A stretch of DNA of 64,000 bases from JACRLV01 sp045863555. GTDB taxonomy: Bacteria; Planctomycetota; Phycisphaerae; UBA1845; Fen-1342. The notes below the pieces were generated by a model. It did not search any database. It saw only the letters and a list, made by a program, of their open reading frames with translations, and was not told the origin of the DNA. Location of the stretch: positions 248,001 through 312,000 of the forward strand of contig BTUU01000003.1 in NCBI GenBank assembly GCA_045863555.1. Direction: 5' to 3'. Below, one piece after another: positions 35,210 through 40,917 of this stretch (its first letter is position 1; every line of letters starts with the position of its first letter). The position numbers and the translations under genes were made by a program.

Positions 35210-36802
35210 TCAGTCGTTCTCGTCCTCGTCGCCCCCCACGTAGCCGACGCTCTTGAGGACCCGCATCACGTCCGAGGGCACGTCCGACGGCTCCGGCACG
35301 ACGCGCAGCTGCTCGCGCAGCTTGCCGAGCGCGGCCATCCACTTCGTGTACCGCCGTGTCAGCTCCAGGCCCTGGCCGGTCGCCATGTCGCGCAGGATGC
35401 GCTGTTCGCGCGGGTCGTTCTTCAGATCCATGAAGAACCGCATGTTCGAGTGCATCGCATCCGTGAATTTCCAGGCCAGCGAGCGCATCGTCCGCATCCG
35501 CCGGCCGGCCGTGGCCAGCTCGCTGATCGCGGTGTTGTCGAAATCCGGTCGGCCCTCCTCCACGAGCGGCAGCAGGCTGCTGCCCATGAGCCCCGCCGGC
35601 ACGGTGAGTCCCGCGAGCTCCAGCATCGTCGGCCCGATGTCGATCGACCGCGTCTGGGCTGCGATGCGCCGGCCGGCCGGCAGCCCCGCGGGGTAGCGCA
35701 GGATCAGCGGGACGCGGATGCACTCGTCGAAGAGCGTCTTGCGGTGTCCCTTGAGCCCGTGCTCGAAGAACTCCGTGCCGTGGTCGGACGTGACGCAGAC
35801 CAGCGTGTCGTCCAGCACGCCCGCCGCCCGCAGCTCATCGAGGATTCGCCCGATCGTCGCGTCCGTCGCGGCGATCTCGCCGTCGTACAGCGCCTTCAGG
35901 TGCGCCAGGTCGCGCGGATCCATGTCCTTGTTGATGCGCGGGTCGTTGAAGAAGTCCTGACCGTTTACCCAGCCGGCGTACTCCGGATCGAACATCGTGT
36001 CGTAGGGCGGCGGGGGGATGAAGTCGAAGTGCGGGTCCCACATGTGGATGAACAGGAAGAACCGCTCGCGCGCATGCGCATCGAGCCATTTTTTCACGTT
36101 GGCGAAGATGATCGGATTCGTCACGTCGCGGTGCGAATCGCGCATGACGGCCGGGTCCATGGCCCAGTCCTTGACGGGCTTGCCGTCGAGCGCGTTCGCG
36201 TACGAGGTGCAGTCGATGTACGTCTCGAATCCGCGGTCGAAGCCGAAGGCCGGGTGCAGGTACGGTCCCGAGAAGAAGCCCGCGGTGCGATAGCCGGCCG
36301 CGCGGAACCGCTCGGGCAGGCTCGTCAGCGTCGACGGCAGCCGCCGGTCGGTGTCGGTGCAGCCGTGGACGGCGTCGGGCTGCGAGGTGAACATCGCGGC
36401 GTGGGCCGGGAGCGTCCACGAAGAGCTGCTGATCTGGTTCTGGAAAAGGACGCCTTCGGCCGCCAGCTCGTCGAGCCGCGGCGACGTCGGCCGGCCGTAG
36501 CCATAGCAGCGGAGGTGGTCCGGCCGCAGCATGTCGACGGAGATGAAGAGGATGTTCGGCGGTTTCTCGACGTGCCGCGGCTGGCGCCGGGGCGCCGGCG
36601 GTGGTTCGCTGTCGCCCCGGAACTGGAATGCGGCGAATCCGCCCGCGGCCAGGATCGCCGCGACACAGACGAAGATCGTGACGAGCCGCCCGCGGCTCGA
36701 ACGCCTGGTGTCGACCGGCGGCGCGGGCGCGCGGCGGCCGGGCTCTTTTCGATTCCTTGACAACACCGCCCCCCCGGGAGGTTTTTGTCGCACGCGGCGC
36801 AT
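35210..36802 (-). CDS. Membrane-anchored sulfatase-fold hydrolase with Thr at the nucleophile site
   Basis: A 530-residue protein with an N-terminal signal anchor (VTIFVCVAAILAAGGFAAF, about residues 27-45) and an alkaline phosphatase/sulfatase fold. Metal motifs are visible in ILFISVDMLRPDHLRCYGYG near the N-terminus and LVCVTSDHGTEFFEHG. The position of the sulfatase formylglycine motif C-x-P-x-R reads TLPAH, with Thr130 and no Cys, so it cannot form formylglycine; Thr-type members act as phosphotransferases or phosphatases. The ATG at 36800-36802 is chosen; the frame continues upstream to 37345 but is low-complexity and antisense to the riboswitch. Confidence 0.88.
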   Translation of the reverse strand: MRRVRQKPPGGAVLSRNRKEPGRRAPAPPVDTRRSSRGRLVTIFVCVAAILAAGGFAAFQFRGDSEPPPAPRRQPRHVEKPPNILFISVDMLRPDHLRCYGYGRPTSPRLDELAAEGVLFQNQISSSSWTLPAHAAMFTSQPDAVHGCTDTDRRLPSTLTSLPERFRAAGYRTAGFFSGPYLHPAFGFDRGFETYIDCTSYANALDGKPVKDWAMDPAVMRDSHRDVTNPIIFANVKKWLDAHARERFFLFIHMWDPHFDFIPPPPYDTMFDPEYAGWVNGQDFFNDPRINKDMDPRDLAHLKALYDGEIAATDATIGRILDELRAAGVLDDTLVCVTSDHGTEFFEHGLKGHRKTLFDECIRVPLILRYPAGLPAGRRIAAQTRSIDIGPTMLELAGLTVPAGLMGSSLLPLVEEGRPDFDNTAISELATAGRRMRTMRSLAWKFTDAMHSNMRFFMDLKNDPREQRILRDMATGQGLELTRRYTKWMAALGKLREQLRVVPEPSDVPSDVMRVLKSVGYVGGDEDEND

Positions 36803-36984
36803 CCGTACGCCGGTCGGTGTCAGGTCACTATACCCGCCGGCGGCGCACAAATCTCCGGATGGCGGGTGGAAATTTCGGAGGAAGGCGGACGGTGCGGCGG
36901 GACGGGCGCGGCGGAACGGGCGCGGCGGGACCGGGCGGATTGCCGAATGCGGTTGACGCGCCGGCCGCGGCGGCGGATGATGCG
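36803..36984. other. Divergent promoter region between sulfatase gene and riboswitch
   Basis: GC-rich stretch that should contain the promoters for the minus-strand sulfatase and the plus-strand riboswitch transcript. No confident hexamers were found. Confidence 0.4.
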
Positions 36985-37190
36985 CGCGTCGCTGGTGTCC
37001 GCTTGCTCGTTGCGGGCGGAAGAATAGGGAATCCGGTGAGAATCCGGAACGGCCCCGCCGCTGTAACCGGGAACGAAAGCCGCGAACGCCATTGACGCGC
37101 CTCTCCGGTGCGTCGAGAAGGTGCGGCGAGTAGACCACGGGCCTTCGCAGGCCCCGCCCGGGAGTCAGAAGACCTGCCAGTCCGACGTTC
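36985..37190 (+). ncRNA. Cobalamin (B12) riboswitch
   Basis: Conserved aptamer elements appear in order. First comes the GGTGTCC box near 36994, then AATAGGGAATCCGGTGAGAA and TCCGGAACGGCCCCGCCGC, followed by TGTAACCGGGAACGAAAGCC. The GCCATTG box (GCCACTG class) is near 37088, GAAGGTGCGGCGAGTAGACC in the middle, and GGGAGTCAGAAGACCTGCC (B12 box) ends at 37178. A P1-like stem can pair 36987-36995 with 37177-37187. It is read toward the PEP-CTERM gene, whose start lies 195 nt beyond the aptamer. Adenosyl- or methylcobalamin binding would normally reduce expression. Confidence 0.95.
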
Positions 37191-37351
37191 GGTTCGGCCC
37201 TCGTGGGAGAGGCGACCGGGATGGCGCGCTGGCGTCCATTTCGAAGTTTTCCGAGTTCCGGGCGCTGCGGGGCGATTCGCATCCGGTCGTCTGACGCGCC
37301 GGATCCGCCATCGTCCGCCGCCATCGGCTCTCCCATGCAGGCCATCCATCT

Positions 37352-37380
37352 CGCCGGCGAGGGGCCGGCGGATTCGGAGG
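37352..37380 (+). promoter_or_regulatory. Hairpin next to the ribosome site, possible expression platform
   Basis: A perfect 7-bp stem (CGCCGGC, loop GAGGG, GCCGGCG) at 37352-37370 is followed 5 nt later by GGAGG at 37376-37380 and the ATG at 37385. No T-run follows, so control of translation start rather than termination is more likely. Pairing with the aptamer was not resolved. Confidence 0.5.
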
Positions 37381-37384
37381 TCGC

Positions 37385-38221
37385 ATGCGTTTCGCGTCAC
37401 CAATCTTGAGTCAGATCGGGTTTGTCGGTCTTGCGTCGCTGGCGATGAGCGCCTGGGCGGGCGATCCCTGGGCGGATCGCGTCGCATTCTACGACCGCGG
37501 TGATTCGCCCGCGGGCTTCCTAACGGACCCGACGACCGCGATCGGGTCGCCTGAGCGGTTCACGGGCGAAGGTTCGTTTCCCGGGGCGGTGACGATGTTC
37601 AACCCGCCGTTCGGCGCGGATGAGATCGTGCGGATCGGTCGGGGCGGGGCGCTCGTGCTCGAGTTCAACGAGCCGATCACCGACGACGCGGCGCACCCTT
37701 TTGGCGTGGATTTCATCGTCTTCGGCAACGGTGGGTTCATCGACGTCGATTATCCGAACGGCCGAATCGACGGCTCGGCGACGATTTTCGGCCTGGATCC
37801 GATGCGCGTGTCTGTAAGCGGGGACGGCGTGGACTTCGTGGCGCTGGGTGAGTTTTCGGAGGGGCTCTTTCCCACGCAAGGGTACGCGGATGTCGCGCCG
37901 TTCGATGCACCGCCGGGGAGCGTGCCGACGGATTTCACGCGGCCGATGAACCCGTCCCTGACCCAGGCGGATTTCGCGGGGCTGACGTATGCGGAGGCGC
38001 TGGGCCTCTACGCAGGGTCCGGAGGGGGGACGCCGATCGATATCGCGGGCAGCGGGCTGACGGCGGTTCGGTTCGTGAAGATCGAGGCGATCGACACGGG
38101 GGACGATGACGTCGCGGTGGAGATCGATGCGATTGCGACGGTGCCGGAGCCGGGGGCAGCGCTCGCGATGCTCTTGCTGGGCGGGCTGGCGCTGCGGCGC
38201 GGGACGCTGCGGAGGGCGTGA
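37385..38221 (+). CDS. PEP-CTERM surface protein under cobalamin riboswitch control
   Basis: A 278-residue secreted protein. The signal peptide ends near AMSAWAG. The beta-rich body has the pattern GGALVLEFNEPI, FGVDFIVFGNGGFIDVDYPN and MRVSVSGDGVDFVALGEF, which I recall from surface proteins found next to B12 riboswitches in planctomycetes and, in related form, Bacteroidetes. The C-terminus has the PEP-CTERM signal: VPEPGAALAML, a hydrophobic stretch, then RRGTLRRA, for exosortase sorting. GGAGG lies 4 nt before the ATG. The next gene begins 1 nt after the stop. Corrinoid binding at the cell surface is a plausible role but not shown. Confidence 0.85.
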   Translation: MRFASPILSQIGFVGLASLAMSAWAGDPWADRVAFYDRGDSPAGFLTDPTTAIGSPERFTGEGSFPGAVTMFNPPFGADEIVRIGRGGALVLEFNEPITDDAAHPFGVDFIVFGNGGFIDVDYPNGRIDGSATIFGLDPMRVSVSGDGVDFVALGEFSEGLFPTQGYADVAPFDAPPGSVPTDFTRPMNPSLTQADFAGLTYAEALGLYAGSGGGTPIDIAGSGLTAVRFVKIEAIDTGDDDVAVEIDAIATVPEPGAALAMLLLGGLALRRGTLRRA

Positions 38222-38222
38222 G

Positions 38223-39605
38223 ATGCGATGCTTCGGTCCATATCTGCTCGCGCCGGTGTCGGCGATGACGGTGGCGACGGCGGCGCTTGCGTCGGATTGG
38301 ACGCACTATGCACGCGACAGCGCCCGGCGCGCCATCGCGGACGCCGCGCCGCCGGCGCTGACCGCCGCGTGGATCGCACAACCCGCGGCTGACGAGGAGT
38401 TCATCGTCAATTCAACGCCGGTCGCGACCGGCGGGCGGGTGTTCCACCTGGCCCGGTGGTACGACGGGGCGGGCGAGCATGCGGGCAACCGCGTGATCGC
38501 GTTCGCGGCCGCGACCGGTTCACGATTGTGGACGGCGGACGTCGTGGCCGATCAGCTTTCGAGCTGGTCGTCGCCGGCGATCGATGTTCGCAATGGGTGG
38601 GTGATCGTCGGGTCGGGAGCCGCGCTCACGGCGCTTGCGGCCGCGGATGGCTCCGTCGAATGGGCGGCGGCGTTGCCGGAGCCGGTGGTGAATGCCTCGC
38701 CCGTCGTGACGGGCGACCTGTCGTCGAACGGCGCAGCTGCGAACCGGGTGTTCATTACGGGCTTCAGCCCTTCGCCCGGATCGGCCGCGACGCTGTCCGC
38801 GATCAACGTGGACGCCTTCGAGGAGGCGGGGAATCCATTTGTTCCCGGCGAGCTTGCATGGTCGGTTTCCATCAACGGCCTCACGGGAGCGTCGCCCGCC
38901 TACGCCGAAGGTGTTGTTTTTGTGGCGTCGACGTCGGGGATTATTCGGGCGCTGGACGCTGCGTCGGGCGGGTTGGTCTGGGAAACGCCCATCGCGAACC
39001 AGGGGTTCTTCGGCGGGGTGACCGTCAACGGGGGGTATGTCTACGCGGCGAGCTATCGATTCACATTCGGCCAGAACAACAGCCGACTGGTGAAGTTGCG
39101 GGCGGGCGATGGAGCGTTGATCTGGTCGACGCCGTGTGAGCGGTCGGCGACTGTGCCCGTGGTGACTTCGAACGGCCTCATCGTGCTCTCCGGAGGGATC
39201 GACGATGCGGGTTCGGCGGTGAAGGTGCAGGCGTGGCAGGACGATGGGACGACCGTGACGCCGCTCTGGGACACGTATGCCGCGAGCGGCGGCGGCCTTT
39301 GGTTGGGGGGGTGGACGTCGCAGCCCGTGGTCGCGGAGAACGAGGCGTTCATCGGCGTGCCCGCGTCCGACGCTTTCTCGCCGATGGTAAGGCTCGTGCG
39401 ACTCGACCTGACGCGCGGTCCGGCTGACCCGGGATTTGTCGCGGAGGCTGCGGAAGGCGCCGGCGGCAGCGTTGCGGCGGCGGACGGAGCCCTCTTTTCG
39501 TATGGTGTTGGCGGCCTTTACTGCTTCCGTTCGCCGGCCGGCCGAATCCCGGAGTTGACCGAATCGGCCGGGGCGATACGCGCGGCGGGGGTGCGCCGAT
39601 GGTAA
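38223..39605 (+). CDS. Secreted PQQ-type beta-propeller protein
   Basis: A 460-residue protein with a signal peptide (ending ATAALAS) and repeated propeller blades: VIAFAAATGSRLWTADVV, LTALAAADGSVEWAAALP, IRALDAASGGLVWETPI and LVKLRAGDGALIWSTP. These xAxDGxxxW motifs mark PQQ/BamB-like eight-bladed propellers. No PQQ-enzyme active-site motif is evident, so a binding role is favoured. It starts 1 nt after the PEP-CTERM gene and overlaps the prepilin gene by 7 nt, so all three are one riboswitch-controlled unit. Surface beta-propellers bind B12 in Bacteroides (BtuG), which makes this gene a candidate corrinoid binder by analogy only. Confidence 0.85.
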   Translation: MRCFGPYLLAPVSAMTVATAALASDWTHYARDSARRAIADAAPPALTAAWIAQPAADEEFIVNSTPVATGGRVFHLARWYDGAGEHAGNRVIAFAAATGSRLWTADVVADQLSSWSSPAIDVRNGWVIVGSGAALTALAAADGSVEWAAALPEPVVNASPVVTGDLSSNGAAANRVFITGFSPSPGSAATLSAINVDAFEEAGNPFVPGELAWSVSINGLTGASPAYAEGVVFVASTSGIIRALDAASGGLVWETPIANQGFFGGVTVNGGYVYAASYRFTFGQNNSRLVKLRAGDGALIWSTPCERSATVPVVTSNGLIVLSGGIDDAGSAVKVQAWQDDGTTVTPLWDTYAASGGGLWLGGWTSQPVVAENEAFIGVPASDAFSPMVRLVRLDLTRGPADPGFVAEAAEGAGGSVAAADGALFSYGVGGLYCFRSPAGRIPELTESAGAIRAAGVRRW

Positions 39606-40423
39606 CTCGGAGGCGAACGCGAAGGATGGCGGCGCGGCCCGAAGGGTTTTCCGTGATCGAACTCCTGGTTGTGGTGGCGGTGATCTCCGTCCTCGCGGCG
39701 GCTTTGCTGCCGTCGCTGGTCGGGGCACGCGACCGGGCGCGGGGGGTGAAGTGCCTGTCCAACCTGCGGCAGCTCGGACTCGCACAGTCCATGTATACGG
39801 GCGAGTTCGCCGGGCGGGTGATCCCTGCCGCCTACACCACGGCCCGGATCATCGGGAATGGTCCGCCCGTGTTCTGGTGGGGAGCGATGGAGTCCGACCG
39901 CATCGACCATGAGCGAGGGTTTGTCTGGCCGTACCTGCGGAGCGATCTGCGTGAGTCGGGGGTCTTTGAGTGTCCGAATCAGCCGTGGGGGAGCTACGCG
40001 CCGCAAGGGCTGGAGACGGCGATTACGAGCACGTATGGGTACAACGGCTATTACCTGAGCCCCCCGCACACGCCGGGCTGGTCATCCCAGATCAGCGGTC
40101 GACCGTGGCAGACAGTCGAGCGGGTGGGGGCTCCGTCGACGGTTCTCGCGTTCGGCGATTCGATGCTCGCGTGGAGTGAGGAGCATGTAACAAACACTGT
40201 GCTGCTCGATCCGCCGCGGGTGTACGCAGGAAACGGGCGGTGGACGTCGAACCCGCACCCAACGCAGAGTTTCCGCCACGCGGGACGGACCGGGGGCGTC
40301 TTCATGGATGGTCACGCAGCGCAACTGGCGCCGCGCGTCGCCTTGCGATGGCCCGGCGCGGGAGTGGGGGCGATTACCGGCGACAACGACCCGTACTACG
40401 TACCCGACTGGCGGGACTGGTAG
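39599..40423 (+). CDS. Prepilin-like protein with N-terminal methylation motif and C-terminal D-G motif
   Basis: A 274-residue protein. The N-terminus has a basic leader, then GFSVIELLVVVAVISVLAAA, the type IV prepilin/pseudopilin cleavage site with Glu at position 5 of the mature helix. The rest resembles the planctomycete DUF1559-like group with the C-terminal FRHAGRTGGVFMDGHA pattern (H-x9-DG). It would be cut by a prepilin peptidase and inserted in a pseudopilus or kept in the inner membrane. ATGGTAA overlaps the stop of the propeller gene by 7 nt. A hairpin terminator follows after 34 nt. Cobalamin control of such a protein is unusual. Confidence 0.88.
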   Translation: MVTRRRTRRMAARPEGFSVIELLVVVAVISVLAAALLPSLVGARDRARGVKCLSNLRQLGLAQSMYTGEFAGRVIPAAYTTARIIGNGPPVFWWGAMESDRIDHERGFVWPYLRSDLRESGVFECPNQPWGSYAPQGLETAITSTYGYNGYYLSPPHTPGWSSQISGRPWQTVERVGAPSTVLAFGDSMLAWSEEHVTNTVLLDPPRVYAGNGRWTSNPHPTQSFRHAGRTGGVFMDGHAAQLAPRVALRWPGAGVGAITGDNDPYYVPDWRDW

Positions 40424-40454
40424 CCGACCAGCGTGGCCGCGGGCAGGCGCGGAG

Positions 40455-40492
40455 AAACGGGCGAGGCGGGTGGTCTCGCCTCGCCCGAGTTT
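40455..40492. terminator. Bidirectional terminator closing the riboswitch operon
   Basis: An 11-bp perfect stem (CGGGCGAGGCG at 40458-40468, CGCCTCGCCCG at 40477-40487) with an 8-nt loop. On the plus strand it is followed by AGTTTCTC; on the minus strand by TTTCTCC. It lies 34 nt after the prepilin stop and also downstream of the minus-strand micro-ORFs. Confidence 0.7.
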
Positions 40493-40548
40493 CTCGGGTC
40501 GGCGCAAGCCGGAGGTTCCTGGCCGACCGGGCAGAAGGTCGGAAGAAG

Positions 40549-40599
40549 TTACTTTGACTCGACGACGATGGCGTCGGCGTCCGTGATTACGACGATCAT
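40549..40599 (-). CDS. Putative 16-residue micro-ORF
   Basis: Encodes MIVVITDADAIVVESK followed by TAA. The ATG has GGGAGGGG 5 nt upstream, one of the strongest ribosome sites in the window. It lies 17 nt after the stop of the 22-residue micro-ORF on the same strand, and a terminator follows about 60 nt later. No homologue is known to me. It may be a real small peptide, a leader peptide, or chance; the ribosome site is the main support. Confidence 0.35.
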   Translation of the reverse strand: MIVVITDADAIVVESK

Positions 40600-40616
40600 G
40601 GGATCCCCTCCCGGGT

Positions 40617-40685
40617 TCAGGTGAGTTCTTCGATAAACAGGGACATGAAATAAGAAAGAAGATCCCAAATGGTCATCGTGTCCAT
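40617..40685 (-). CDS. Putative 22-residue amphipathic micro-ORF
   Basis: Encodes a 22-residue peptide with the core TIWDLLSYFMSLFIEELT, which would form a strongly amphipathic helix and might sit on a membrane. GGGAG lies 7 nt before the ATG. An in-frame ATG 12 codons upstream is possible but has no ribosome site. Together with the 16-residue frame it would form a tiny two-cistron unit in an otherwise gene-free, AT-richer interval between the riboswitch operon and the kinase operon. Confidence 0.35.
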   Translation of the reverse strand: MDTMTIWDLLSYFMSLFIEELT

Positions 40686-40751
40686 GCCAGTTCTCCCGCG
40701 GCCTGAGACGGGTATGCGCATCGGGGCTGACCACTGACCGCAGAGACGAGG

Positions 40752-40765
40752 CACCCAATTGGGTG
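40752..40765. promoter_or_regulatory. Perfect 14-bp palindrome, possible operator
   Basis: CACCCAATTGGGTG is fully self-complementary without a spacer, so it is more likely a protein-binding site than a hairpin. It lies about 67 nt upstream of the first micro-ORF and 150 nt upstream of the kinase gene on the other strand. Confidence 0.45.
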
Positions 40766-40860
40766 GCCAACCTGCGCAGGATGTGGCCCGAGACGGCCGC
40801 TGAGTTTTTAGAGAAACAAACCTCGCTCGAATGTGGGAAGTTAGCGACCCTGACGCCGTT

Positions 40861-40905
40861 GTCAATACGATTTTCGGACTATTGCGAATTTATGCGGACT
40901 ATTGA
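40861..40905. promoter_or_regulatory. Operator-like repeats upstream of the kinase gene
   Basis: Direct repeats CGGACTATTG begin at 40875 and 40895, exactly 20 nt apart (two helical turns). The outer GTCAATA (40861-40867) and TATTGAC (40899-40905) form a perfect inverted pair. The block ends 13 nt before the kinase ATG. Binding of a dimeric regulator on one DNA face would fit. Confidence 0.5.
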
Positions 40906-40917
40906 CCTGAGGCGGGG

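Noticed and set aside
36803..37345. N-terminal extension of the sulfatase frame
   Set aside because: It would run antisense through the cobalamin riboswitch. The residues are Arg/Pro-rich, and the ATG at 36802 gives a normal signal anchor.
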